Assembly (NCBI GenBank): GCA_016703425.1
Contig: JADJCA010000029.1
Span: 1-64,000, forward strand
From: Myxococcales bacterium
GTDB lineage: Bacteria > Myxococcota_A > Polyangia > Polyangiales > Polyangiaceae
Direction of reading: 5' to 3'
Length of the DNA stretch: 64,000 nucleotides
Shown piece after piece: positions 27,031 to 35,383 of the stretch; the stretch's first letter is position 1; every line of letters starts with the position of its first letter. A model generated the notes under the pieces. The model saw nothing but the letters and a program-made list of their open reading frames with translations, ran no database searches and had not been told where the DNA came from. Made by a program: the position numbers and the translations under genes.

Positions 27031-28905
27031 ATGCGCCGACCTTGGCTCGTTGCCCTTTGGCTCCTCGCAGCGTGCTCATCGCCGTCGAACGGGGCTCCCA
27101 GCGCCGCTGCGACGCCGTCCGCGTCGCCGGCGAGCTGTCCGGCCAGCACGAGCGCCGGCGCCGATGCGTCGTGCGTTCCACCGGTCGCGCCGTCTTGCGA
27201 CGCCGGAACCATGCCGCTCCTTGGCGACGCGTCGTGCGTCCCGGTCGGTATCGCCACTTGCGCCAAAGGCTTCACCCGCGACGCTCGCGGCTGGGGCTGC
27301 GTGCCCGTTGTCGCGAAGGCGTGCGCTGGCGCCACGCGCGCGAAGCTCGGCGAGTCGTCGTGTGTCGACGTCGGCGATTGCAACGCCGCGTTTCCTCCCG
27401 CCGGGGCCACGCACTTTGTCGGCCCGCTGGTGACAGTGGACGCGACGCACTTCAGGACCATCGCGGCTGCGCTCGCCGCGGCCCCAGCTGGCGCCGTCAT
27501 CGCCGTCGACGACGGCACTTACGCGGAGTCGCTTGTTCTCAAGAAGCCCGTCACGCTCGCGGGGCGTTGCGCGGCACGCGTGCACATCGAAGGGAGCGGC
27601 GTAGGGATTAGCGCAAAGGCTGACGTCGGCGTCTCCGGCGTGAGCCTCGCCGGGTTCACGCCGGCGCTCTCTGTCGACGCGGGAACCACGACGGTGCGCG
27701 ACGCCGTCTTCGAGGACAACACGCAGTCGGCCATCGATGTCGGGCCTGGCGCGAGCGTCGACGTCGCAGCCTCTGTGATTCGCGGCACGAAGCAGAAGGC
27801 TGATCGCCAGGGATATGGCGTGATCTTCCTCTCGGGAACGGTTGCGATTCGCGACAGCGAACTGTCGGCGAACACCAGCGCGGAGGTCGCCGGCGGTGGT
27901 GCCGGCGGCGAGCTGACGCTGGAAGACGTCGTGCTTCGCAAGACAACGCCCGACGCGAACGGTTCGGGGACATCCCTGTTGCTCGACCAAGGTGGCCACG
28001 CCCGCCTCGTTCGTGTAGCCGCCGCCGACGCGACACGCTTCGGGCTTCACGCCGAGACGGGCGCGGAGCTCGAGCTCGAGGACGTCACCGTTGAGCGGAC
28101 GCGCGCGGGACGATTCAAGGCGGGCATGGGGCTCGCCGTGAGCGGTGGGCGCGTGCACGCCAGGCGGCTTACGCTCCTCGAAAACGAGGGCATCGGGCTC
28201 GCTGCCAACCGGCCCGACACGGACGTCGTGCTGGAGGATTCGGTTGTGGCGCATCAACGACTCGCGCCGACCAAGAACCTTGGCACTGGCGTCTATCAGT
28301 TCAGCCAGTCGACGGTGAAGCTCGTCCGCTCAGCCGTCGTCGGCAACCGGTCAGCGGGCCTCGAGTGTTGGACCGAAGGGACCACGGCCAGCCTTGAGCG
28401 GTCCCTGGTGGCCGACACGTTGGGCATCGCGTCAGGTGAATACGGCGACGGTCTCGTGGTCTCCGGGGGTCGCGTCGAGGCGGCCGCGAGCGCCTTCGTT
28501 GGCAATCGCCAAGCGGGCCTCTACGCCGCCATCGGCGGCTCACTCTCGCTCAAAGGGTCGGTCGTGCGGGGTACGCTCGCCGAAACCTTCGAGGGCCGTC
28601 TGGGCAACGCTGTCATGGCGCTCGACGCCGGCGCCGTCTCGATCGACGGCTCGCTCCTCGAAGGCAGCGCCAGCGGTGGGCTCGTCGTCGACAACTCGCG
28701 CGTGCTCGTGTCGCGCTCGACCCTCCGCAAGAACACCGTTGGCGTCCACGCGCAGGGCACGGCCGCGCTGCATGAGGTCGAGCGGGTCCCCACGTCCGGG
28801 ACGGACCCCGGCGTCTTCGTTTCCGCCGACACGCTCTTCCTTGAAAACGGAGCGCGTGTCGGCACCGGGACGTTGTCGATCCCGCCGCCGGTATCGTCGT
28901 TCTGA
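27031..28905 (+). CDS. Beta-helix lipoprotein with Cys-rich N-terminal region
   Basis: A 624-residue lipoprotein: signal RPWLVALWLLAAC, a Pro/Ser/Ala spacer, then Cys motifs of the form ASCVPPVAPSC, DASCVPVGIATC, GCVPVVAKAC and SSCVDVGDC, and from about residue 140 a long right-handed beta-helix (FRTIAAALAAAPAGAVIAVD, YAESLVLKKPVTLAGRC, TTVRDAVFEDNTQSAIDVG, LERSLVADTLGIASGEYGDG, VSIDGSLLEGSASGGLVVDN). The AAPAGAVIAVDDGTYAES piece is the usual beta-helix entry in lyase-like repeat proteins. The ATG at 27031 gives the best signal; a longer frame begins at 26929 without one. It may be a separate unit from the operon ending at 26942. Confidence 0.78.
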   Translation: MRRPWLVALWLLAACSSPSNGAPSAAATPSASPASCPASTSAGADASCVPPVAPSCDAGTMPLLGDASCVPVGIATCAKGFTRDARGWGCVPVVAKACAGATRAKLGESSCVDVGDCNAAFPPAGATHFVGPLVTVDATHFRTIAAALAAAPAGAVIAVDDGTYAESLVLKKPVTLAGRCAARVHIEGSGVGISAKADVGVSGVSLAGFTPALSVDAGTTTVRDAVFEDNTQSAIDVGPGASVDVAASVIRGTKQKADRQGYGVIFLSGTVAIRDSELSANTSAEVAGGGAGGELTLEDVVLRKTTPDANGSGTSLLLDQGGHARLVRVAAADATRFGLHAETGAELELEDVTVERTRAGRFKAGMGLAVSGGRVHARRLTLLENEGIGLAANRPDTDVVLEDSVVAHQRLAPTKNLGTGVYQFSQSTVKLVRSAVVGNRSAGLECWTEGTTASLERSLVADTLGIASGEYGDGLVVSGGRVEAAASAFVGNRQAGLYAAIGGSLSLKGSVVRGTLAETFEGRLGNAVMALDAGAVSIDGSLLEGSASGGLVVDNSRVLVSRSTLRKNTVGVHAQGTAALHEVERVPTSGTDPGVFVSADTLFLENGARVGTGTLSIPPPVSSF

Positions 28906-28907
28906 GA

Positions 28908-28921
28908 CGCCGCCGGCGGCG
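28908..28921. repeat. Perfect GC palindrome between convergent genes
   Basis: CGCCGCCGGCGGCG is a 14-bp self-complementary palindrome in the 72-nt gap between convergent genes at 28905 and 28978. It has almost no loop and no U-tract, so terminator function is uncertain. Confidence 0.35.
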
Positions 28922-28977
28922 ACACGAGCCCCCCGTCGTCGCCTTGTTTCGCGAGGCTCGCGGGGCGGCGCGGCGAG

Positions 28978-30171
28978 CTACCGCGTCGGTCGCATGGCTG
29001 CCGTGAAGAGCGCCCGCAAGGGGGCCGCGTCTGCCGCGCCAGGTCGCGACAGCGCTTCTCGCATGTCTTCTCCAGCGCGCGCCAGACTGCTCGCGTAGGC
29101 GAACGGCGCCGTCTGCTCGAGCGCCAACTTGGGCGTGCCGTCGCTGCCGGTCCGGACGACGACGCGACCAAACGCTCGCTCCGGCGTCGCCGCGACGAGC
29201 GGCATGATGGGACGAAGGTCTTCGGCGACGCCCTTGGTCCAGTGAACGCCCACCGCGACGGCCACGTCGTCGTCGACGAGAACGATCGGACTCCCGCTCA
29301 TGCGCCCAATGGAGCGGTAGGTCGCGGCCATCGACACGGGCGACCAGTCGGGTCGCGACGCGAGAAACGGCGCCGCGACACCATCACCGAGCGTGAGCCC
29401 GTCGGGATCGCGAAGCGGAGCAACGGTGCCCTTGGCGACAATCTCGAGCGGGGCGATGGCAAAGACGTCACCCGCTCGCGAGGCCTCGTCGGCGCGGTCG
29501 TCCTTGTTGGCATCGGCTTCCGCCTGGGCGGCGACCCAGAGTTGCTTGGCGAGATCACCGTAGATCTCGGGCCTCGCTTGGACCTCCTTCATCGCGCCGC
29601 TGTAGATGGCGCGCCCGGCGACGAAGAACTTCGCGCGAGGGTGAGCGGCGATGAGGCCGTCGAGGGGCTCGAAGGACCAACGTACCGGGGTCACGTTGCG
29701 GAGGCGCGCCACCACGGGAGCGGGGAGCGCTGCCACCGCTCGATGCACCGCGACATCGCCAGCGACGCTGGTGAAGAGCGGCTTTTGCTCGAGGGGCACC
29801 TCAAACTTTTCGCCGTCGAGGTGTCCAAGCTCGACGGCGCGCGGCGTGCGGCCGAGGCCCACGTGTTCGGAGAAGGCGAAGAGGTGCTCGCCGGCGAAGA
29901 CTCCCAGGTACATCGCCGTGGCTCGGAAGGGCGCCGCGTCGACCTTCACGACGCCCACGCCCGACAGTGGCAACGCTCGCGGGTATGACGCGTGGTCCCG
30001 CGCTCCGGCGAGCGGCAGCGGCGCCGCGTAGCCCCACGTCGACTTGTGTGGCGAATCGCTCGACGGGGCGCGAAGAGCGCCTTCGTCCGAGCCACCGGAC
30101 GGAGGGGCCTCGCCGCACGCGGCGAGGAGGGACGAGAGGATGGCGGCGAAGATCGGGAGGCGATGGTTCAT
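28978..30171 (-). CDS. Lipoprotein, possibly trypsin-like fold
   Basis: A 397-residue lipoprotein with signal MNHRLPIFAAILSSLLAAC. The body contains ALPLSGVGVVKVDAAPFRAT, AFSEHVGLGRTPRAVELGHL and, near the end, RMSGSPIVLVDDDVAVAVG; SGSPIVLV resembles the active-site region GxSGSPV of trypsin-like proteases. A matching catalytic His-Asp pair is not clear, so it may be a protease-fold protein without activity. The ATG at 30171 starts the signal; the frame remains open upstream with no signal there. It diverges from the ArsR-type gene at 30360. Confidence 0.55.
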   Translation of the reverse strand: MNHRLPIFAAILSSLLAACGEAPPSGGSDEGALRAPSSDSPHKSTWGYAAPLPLAGARDHASYPRALPLSGVGVVKVDAAPFRATAMYLGVFAGEHLFAFSEHVGLGRTPRAVELGHLDGEKFEVPLEQKPLFTSVAGDVAVHRAVAALPAPVVARLRNVTPVRWSFEPLDGLIAAHPRAKFFVAGRAIYSGAMKEVQARPEIYGDLAKQLWVAAQAEADANKDDRADEASRAGDVFAIAPLEIVAKGTVAPLRDPDGLTLGDGVAAPFLASRPDWSPVSMAATYRSIGRMSGSPIVLVDDDVAVAVGVHWTKGVAEDLRPIMPLVAATPERAFGRVVVRTGSDGTPKLALEQTAPFAYASSLARAGEDMREALSRPGAADAAPLRALFTAAMRPTR

Positions 30172-30322
30172 GACGAGCCATAGAGCAACCCATAGGCCAC
30201 GCCGCAGCGGACCAGCGTGAGGCTTGGGCGTGGGAAAATAGGCTGACTTAGCGAGAGGCTCTCCCGCCGCAGTGGGCATCGCCCGACGTAGAGCGCCCTT
30301 GACGATGCCTCACGCGGGCTGT

Positions 30323-30358
30323 AGTTAACCAAATGGTTGATAACCATAAGGTTCAATG
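30323..30358 (+). promoter_or_regulatory. Operator with two AACCAnnnGGTT-type half repeats
   Basis: Just before the ArsR-type gene, AACCAAATGGTT and then AACCATAAGGTT lie in tandem, each close to a dyad (AACC...GGTT). Two copies 18 nt apart in an otherwise GC-rich sequence are typical of winged-helix ArsR operators; autoregulation is therefore likely (inference). The second copy overlaps the predicted -10 box, which would block transcription when bound. Confidence 0.6.
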
Positions 30359-30362
30359 CATG
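30347..30362 (+). promoter_or_regulatory. Predicted leaderless promoter -10 (TAAGGT) of the ArsR-type gene
   Basis: TAAGGT (30347-30352), a 7-nt gap and the ATG at 30360. No Shine-Dalgarno sequence precedes the start, although an in-frame ATG at 30333 exists. The box lies inside the second operator repeat. Confidence 0.45.
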
Positions 30363-30722
30363 ACACCCGAACGCCTCGACGCCACCTTCTCCGCCCTCGC
30401 TGACGCCACGCGCCGCGGGATTCTTGCGCGCCTCAAGACCGGTGACGCCACCGTTGGCGAGCTCGCAAAGCCCTACGCCATGAGCCTCGCAGCCGTGTCC
30501 AAGCATCTGAAGGTCCTGGAGGGTGCTGGGCTCATCTCGCGCACGCAGGAGGCGCAGTTTCGTCACTGCCACCTGGAGGGTGAGCCGCTCAAGGCCGTCG
30601 CCGCGTGGGCCCTCGGCTACGAGCGCTTCTGGAACACCAACCTAGACAGCCTCGGCCGCTACTTGAACGCCCTTCAATCGGACGTGCCCCAGAACCCCAA
30701 GAAGAAGAGGAAGACCCGATGA
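30360..30722 (+). CDS. ArsR-family transcriptional repressor (SdpR-like)
   Basis: A 120-residue winged-helix protein: TFSALADATRRGILARLKTG is the hallmark start of the ArsR/SdpR group, followed by TVGELAKPYAMSLAAVSKHL and KVLEGAGLISRTQEAQFRHC. No metal-binding CxC motif is visible in helix 3, so it is not a metal sensor of the classic type. It overlaps the SRPBCC gene downstream (ATGA), a pairing seen very widely in bacteria. I start it at 30360, not at the in-frame ATG at 30333, because the operator covers the region between them. Confidence 0.88.
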   Translation: MTPERLDATFSALADATRRGILARLKTGDATVGELAKPYAMSLAAVSKHLKVLEGAGLISRTQEAQFRHCHLEGEPLKAVAAWALGYERFWNTNLDSLGRYLNALQSDVPQNPKKKRKTR

Positions 30723-31204
30723 GCACGCAAACCGAGATCGCCCCCAGAGACCCCACCGTTGTCATGACGCGCATCTACGACGCGCCGCGCGCCCTCGTGT
30801 GGGCCGCCGTGACCGATCCAAACCACGTCAAGGAGTGGTGGGGAGGTCCCGGCACGACGAACCCCGTCTGCGAGATGGACGTCCGCCCCGGCGGCGCGTG
30901 GAAACACGTGATGCGGTTCCCCAACGGGATGGAGATCGTCATGAACTTCGTCTTCGTGGAGGTTGCCCCACCGCATCGTCTCGTCTGGCAACACGCGGAC
31001 CATGGCCAACGCACGAGTGGACCACCCACCTCCGTCACCACCATCACGCTCGACGAGGTTGGCCAGAAGACACGCTTCACGATGCTCGCTCGCTGGAACT
31101 CGCTGGCGGAGCGCGAAGCCGCCCTGGCGATGGGCTACACCCGCCCCATCGAAGCGAGCCAAGAGCGCCTCGTCGACTACCTCCAGACGATGGCGCGCTC
31201 CTAG
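30719..31204 (+). CDS. SRPBCC/AHSA1-domain protein
   Basis: A 161-residue protein of the Activator-of-Hsp90/SRPBCC group: VVMTRIYDAPRALVWAAVTD, HVKEWWGGPG, CEMDVRPGGAWKHVMRFPNG, FVFVEVAPPHRLVWQH and TSVTTITLDEVGQKTRFTML. These motifs define the hydrophobic-cavity helix-grip fold. Start is ATG at 30719, overlapping the ArsR stop. The pair is probably autoregulated by the operator upstream. The ligand cannot be predicted. Its stop overlaps the convergent LysR-type stop by 4 bp. Confidence 0.9.
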   Translation: MSTQTEIAPRDPTVVMTRIYDAPRALVWAAVTDPNHVKEWWGGPGTTNPVCEMDVRPGGAWKHVMRFPNGMEIVMNFVFVEVAPPHRLVWQHADHGQRTSGPPTSVTTITLDEVGQKTRFTMLARWNSLAEREAALAMGYTRPIEASQERLVDYLQTMARS

Positions 31205-32115
31205 CTCGACGGTCTGCGCGCCGCGCGTCCACGACCGTCCAGGTCGAGCGGGCGCATCGGCTCCACGAGCAACGAGAGCGCCTCGAGGAAGACCCGAACC
31301 TTCGCCGCGAGGTACTGCCGGCTGGGAAACACCGCGTAGACCGCGCTCTTTACCGCGGCGGACGGGCCGAAGAGGACCTTGAGGCGCCCCGAAAGCACGG
31401 CGTCTCGACAAACGAGCGCTGGAAGGCGCGCGATGCCGACGCCGGCGACGGCGGCCTCGCACAGCACTTCGAGATCGTTCACCACCAGCGCCGGACGTAT
31501 CTTGATCGACTCACCGGCGACGCTCCACGTCTCGTGGTCCTTGGTGCCCACGCAGCGGCCAAGGCTCAGCTCCGCCACGCTGGGCGTTCGGTGTCTCGCC
31601 AGGAACGCGGGACTGGCCAGGTAATAGACGTGTCCCTCGCCGAGCTTCCTCGCGGCGAGCGAGGAGTCGTCGAGCTTCCCGATGCGAATCGCCAAGTCGA
31701 AGCCCTCTTCGATGAGGTCGACGCGCCGGTCCGCGAGGACGATCTCGACGCGCGTTTCCGGGTACTGACTGAGGTAGCTCGCCACCACCGGCGCGAGATA
31801 TCGGCGACCGTAGAGCACGGGCGCCGAGACGCGCAGGAGGCCGACGGGCGTCGCTTGCCGTTCCTTCACCTCGACGTTGGCCTCGTCGACGAGCGAGGAG
31901 ATGGCGGCGCACTTGTCGTAGTAGGCGCCACCGGCGCCGGTCACGCGCAGGCGGCGTGTTGTGCGTTCGAGCAACCGGACGCCGAGCTCGGCTTCGAGCT
32001 TGGCGATGCGTTCGCTGGTTGTCTGCTTGGAGATGCCGAGCTGCCGCGCGGCGCCGGTGAAGCTTCCTTCGCGAACGACGGCCGCAAAAAGGAGCATGTC
32101 CGACGGGGAAACCAC
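31201..32115 (-). CDS. LysR-family transcriptional regulator
   Basis: A 304-residue LTTR: HTH in MLLFAAVVREGSFTGAARQL followed by GISKQTTSERIAKLEAELGV and RLLERTTRRLRVTGAG, then the substrate-binding domain (GLLRVSAPVLYGRRYLAPVV, YPETRVEIVLADRRVDLIEE, FDLAIRIGKLDDSSLAARKL). I chose the GTG at 32115, giving MVSPSDMLLFAAV, which fits the usual LTTR length. The gene is divergent from the NmrA-type gene at 32186, the standard LysR arrangement, so it probably controls that gene. Its C-terminal residues overlap the SRPBCC stop. Confidence 0.92.
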   Translation of the reverse strand: MVSPSDMLLFAAVVREGSFTGAARQLGISKQTTSERIAKLEAELGVRLLERTTRRLRVTGAGGAYYDKCAAISSLVDEANVEVKERQATPVGLLRVSAPVLYGRRYLAPVVASYLSQYPETRVEIVLADRRVDLIEEGFDLAIRIGKLDDSSLAARKLGEGHVYYLASPAFLARHRTPSVAELSLGRCVGTKDHETWSVAGESIKIRPALVVNDLEVLCEAAVAGVGIARLPALVCRDAVLSGRLKVLFGPSAAVKSAVYAVFPSRQYLAAKVRVFLEALSLLVEPMRPLDLDGRGRAARRPSS

Positions 32116-32185
32116 GACTGTCAGGAATAACAGGACAATATGTCGCCGAGAACCCGTATTGGCGGATCGCCCGCGGCGCCTCACG
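32116..32185. promoter_or_regulatory. Divergent LysR/NmrA control region
   Basis: The 70-nt gap between the LysR and NmrA starts is AT-richer than its surroundings (CAGGAATAACAGGACAATAT). It is short enough to hold both promoters and the LysR-binding site, but I see no clear T-N11-A box to place it. Confidence 0.4.
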
Positions 32186-33106
32186 ATGACGGGCATGCAA
32201 AACAAACTCGTTGTGGTGGTGGGCGGCGCCGGCAAGCTCGGTCGCCTCGTGGTCGATGCGCTCGTCTCGGAACCGGGCGTGAACGTTCGCGTGCTCGTGC
32301 GCGATCCGAAGAAGCCCGACGTAGCCTCCATGGCCCGAGAAGGCGTCGAGCTCCGGACGTTTGACGCCGCGAGCGCCACCGATGCCGACCGCGCCGGGGC
32401 GGTGCGCGGCGCCTTTGCCGTGGTTTCGACGCTCCAGGGCGGACCCGACATCATCGTCGACGCCCAGCTCGGGCTCCTCCGCGCGTCGAAGGCGGCCGGC
32501 GCGCGCCGGTTCATCCCGTCGGACTATTCGTACAACGTCTTTTCGTTGCCCGAGGGCATCAACATCAACTCCGATTGGCGGCGTACGCTGGCGACCAAGG
32601 CCCGCGAACACGTCACCGAGACCTTCGAAGTCGTGCACGTGATGCAGGGCATCTTTACCGATCGCTACGTGCTCGGCTTTCTCGGTCTACTCGACGCCGA
32701 CAAGGCCATCGTGCGCTACTGGGGCGATGGCCTGACGCGCATCGACTGGACGACGTGGGAAGACACGGCTCGCTTCACCGCTGCGGCGGCTACCGACGAC
32801 CGCAAGGTGCCAGAGCGACTCTTCGTCTCCGGCGATCGTATGGACGTCCTCACGTTCGCGAAGACCTGGGAAGCGGCTCACGGAAAGAAGCTCACGCTCG
32901 AGCGACTCGGGTCCGTCGAGGAGCTCGAGCAGGAGACCAAGCGGCGCCTCGCCGCGGAGCCACACAACATGTACGCGTGGCTCCCGCTCATGTACGCGCG
33001 CGGCGTCTTCGGTGGCCAGGCGCTCCTTGGGCCCACGAACAACGGTCTGTATCCGCGGATCAGCGCCGAGAGCGTCGCCGCGACCGCTGCACGCGGCGGT
33101 GTTTAG
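32186..33106 (+). CDS. NmrA-like NAD(P)-binding protein
   Basis: A 306-residue atypical SDR of the NmrA group: NKLVVVVGGAGKLGRLVVDA holds the Gly-rich nucleotide loop (GGAGKLG), followed by VRVLVRDPKKP, where the basic residue suggests NADP(H), FAVVSTLQGGPDIIVDAQLG, GARRFIPSDYSYNVF and a C-terminal substrate domain. The canonical YxxxK catalytic pair of SDRs is absent, as in NmrA regulators. Start at ATG 32186 or 32195. Probably regulated by the divergent LysR-type gene. Such proteins act as redox sensors or isoflavone-reductase-like enzymes. Confidence 0.87.
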   Translation: MTGMQNKLVVVVGGAGKLGRLVVDALVSEPGVNVRVLVRDPKKPDVASMAREGVELRTFDAASATDADRAGAVRGAFAVVSTLQGGPDIIVDAQLGLLRASKAAGARRFIPSDYSYNVFSLPEGININSDWRRTLATKAREHVTETFEVVHVMQGIFTDRYVLGFLGLLDADKAIVRYWGDGLTRIDWTTWEDTARFTAAAATDDRKVPERLFVSGDRMDVLTFAKTWEAAHGKKLTLERLGSVEELEQETKRRLAAEPHNMYAWLPLMYARGVFGGQALLGPTNNGLYPRISAESVAATAARGGV

Positions 33107-33217
33107 GGCGCCGTTCCGAAAAGCCGCAGGCGACGAGGGGCTGACCGCATAGGCGCCAGCCGTCCTGGCTCATCATGACAATGGCGCGAGGTGGCTCTCG
33201 CCCTTAGAACCGCCGGA

Positions 33218-34261
33218 ATGAAGTACGCAGTCCTACGCGCCGGCCTTTTCGGGATCCTCCTCGCTGGATGCGTCGCCGAACCGGTGCCTCTCCCGAGCTC
33301 CGATGGCGCGGGGCGAGTCGCAGCCAAGGCCGAGCCTTGCGCTGCCGTCGCGGCCGCCAGCGAGACGGTCCGCGTCGCCAACGACTTCGGCCGCATCGAG
33401 GGAACGCTCGAGGTGCCCGAGGGCTGCGGGCCGCTCCCGGTGGTGCTCATCCTCTCTGGCTCCGGCACCAGCGACCGCAACGGCAACGTCCCCGGCGAGC
33501 GCGAGCAGCCGCACATCTACCGCGTCCTATCGGAGACGCTCGTCGCTGGGGGCTTCGCCGTGCTTCGCTACGACGACGCGGGCATCGCCGGTAGCGTTAG
33601 CGGGGCCCCCGCGAAGGTCGAAGACTTTCGGTTCGACCACGAAATCGCCGACGCCGCGCGTTTCGTGGCCGAGCTGCGCAAAGACGCGCGCTTTGGCGCG
33701 GTCGTAGTGGCGGGCCACAGCCAGGGGTCCCTGACTGGGATCATGGCGAGTCAGTTGCAGCCCATCGACGCCTTGATCTCGTTGGCTGGCACCGGACGAC
33801 CCATCGCTCAGCTTCTGCGTGAACAATTGGAGAAGCGGCTCAACGAGCAGGAGCTTGCCCTCTTGGATGCAGCGCTTGCGAAGCTTTAGAAGGGTGAGCT
33901 GGTCGGCAAGCTCGCGGCCCCGCTCGACTCGATTCTTCCGGTGGAGCAGCAGCCGTACATGATTTCCTGGATGCGCCTGCGCCCGCAAGACGAGCTTCGG
34001 AAGCTCAAGGTGCCGACCCTCATCGTTCAGGGCAAGATGGACCTGCAAGTCCAGGAGCTCGACGCAGAGCTCTTGTTTGACGCCAAGCCCGACGCCACGC
34101 TCACGCTCGTCGATGACATGGGGCACATGTTGCGTCAGGTTCGAGCGAAGACCGCAGCGGCCCAAAAGGACAGCTACGCCAAGGCGCTGCCGCTGCATCC
34201 GGCGGCCGTCACCGCGATGAGCGACTTCATCGCAAAGGTCGGCGCCGTCCCGAAAAGGTGA
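33218..34261 (+). pseudogene. Alpha/beta hydrolase lipoprotein with in-frame amber codon
   Basis: One reading frame of 347 codons, broken only by TAG at 33887-33889 (codon 224). Before it: signal RAGLFGILLAGC, the oxyanion-side VVLILSGSGTSDRNGN and the nucleophile elbow GHSQG (Ser168). After it, in the same frame: WMRLRPQDELRKLKVPTLIV, QGKMD (Asp275, probable acid) and DDMGHM (His303). So the complete catalytic triad is split across the stop. The context AAGCTT-TAG-AAGGGT would read KL-K-KG if the TAG were AAG. Either the gene is freshly inactivated, the base is a sequencing error, or the stop is read through. Frame-conserving codon use continues after it. Confidence 0.8.
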
Positions 34262-34305
34262 TGCGCGAACGTGGCCGCACCGGTAGCGCGCGGTCGCCGT
34301 TGCGC

Positions 34306-34320
34306 TAGCGTCCAGCGGTG
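34306..34320 (+). promoter_or_regulatory. Predicted leaderless promoter -10 (TAGCGT) of the AraC-type gene
   Basis: TAGCGT at 34306-34311, a 6-nt gap and the GTG at 34318. There is no Shine-Dalgarno sequence. Confidence 0.4.
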
Positions 34321-35253
34321 CTCGTCTCGCACCGCCACCACGCTCCCTTTGGCGACGTGCGACTCGAGCTCGACCGCGTCCTCACGCCCACGTGGATCGC
34401 GCGGCGCGTGCGCCTTTCGGGCGTGACGCAAGACGAACACCTGACGAAGGGCCTCGGCCGGGGAACGGCCTCGGAGCGGTACCGACTCAAGATCATGTTG
34501 AGCGGGCGCCTCGAGGCCACCGTCGGAGATCGAAGCTTCGACCTAGGCCCCGGCGACTTCCTGCTCATGCCCCGCATCGCCGAATGCCTCACGCGCGGCG
34601 GAGACGACGAGACGCTCGAGCTCGATTGGGAGCCTGGCGCGGCCATCGCCAACGGTGCCGTTCCGTCGGTGGAGCAGGGCCGCCTCGGCGCGGCGACGGC
34701 TGTGGCGGTGAAGCGAATGACCGATGCGCTTCGCGCGGAGCGTTCGGTGACCGTGCTGCCCTTGTCTTCGCGGGAGGATGGCCCCTGCTTCGCGCGAACC
34801 ATGCCGGTCGCCCTGGCAGCGCTCGCCGCCGAGGGACTCCCCCTCGAACCACGGGGCGCAACGCTCGACCTTCTGGCACACGACGCCGATGAGCAGAGAC
34901 TGCTCGACGCCATCGACGAAACGCTCATGCGGCTCGGCGAGGGGCCCGCGGCCGTCGAGCTCGAGACACGACTTGGTTGGTCGCGTCGTACCGTGTCGCG
35001 CCGCACCGCCTTGTTCCACGCGCGTTATGGCCTCTCGGGCGTTGGCAGCCGTCACTGGCGCGCCGTCCGCGACTTCTATCGCGTCCTCGTTGGGACCATC
35101 GTGGCCTCGAGCCCGCTCGTGAGCACGAAGCTCCTCGCGCGCGTGCTCGGCTACGCCTCGCCTCACGCGCTGTGCCACGCCTTCGCGAACGCGGGCCTTC
35201 CGTCGCCGGCGGCGTTCGGGCGAGCGGCCCGACGCGGCGGCGCAACGCGTTGA
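34318..35253 (+). CDS. AraC-family-like transcriptional regulator
   Basis: A 311-residue protein. Residues 1-110 form a cupin-like sensing domain (HAPFGDVRLELDRVLTPTWI, FDLGPGDFLLMPRIAECLTR). The C-terminal 95 residues have the paired HTH order of AraC proteins: AVELETRLGWSRRTVSRRTA, FHARYGLSGVGSRHWRAVRD and LARVLGYASPHALCHAFANA, ending PSPAAFGRAARR. Starts at GTG 34318. The neighbouring hydrolase has no clear link. The first HTH is weaker than in classical family members, so some remote homology is possible. Confidence 0.78.
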   Translation: MLVSHRHHAPFGDVRLELDRVLTPTWIARRVRLSGVTQDEHLTKGLGRGTASERYRLKIMLSGRLEATVGDRSFDLGPGDFLLMPRIAECLTRGGDDETLELDWEPGAAIANGAVPSVEQGRLGAATAVAVKRMTDALRAERSVTVLPLSSREDGPCFARTMPVALAALAAEGLPLEPRGATLDLLAHDADEQRLLDAIDETLMRLGEGPAAVELETRLGWSRRTVSRRTALFHARYGLSGVGSRHWRAVRDFYRVLVGTIVASSPLVSTKLLARVLGYASPHALCHAFANAGLPSPAAFGRAARRGGATR

Positions 35254-35383
35254 AGGCGATCGCTCGCGTCCGCCGCGCGTCACGACGATGCGGACTGGGA
35301 CGATGCGGGGCGCAAAACGTTGACGTGGCGGTCGCGCGGAGAAGGCCCGTTGCTAGGGTGAAGGCCGGTGCTACCGCCACGCC

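Noticed and set aside
28908..28921. The GC palindrome as a strong terminator
   Set aside because: It has almost no loop and no U-tract, so I list it only as a repeat.
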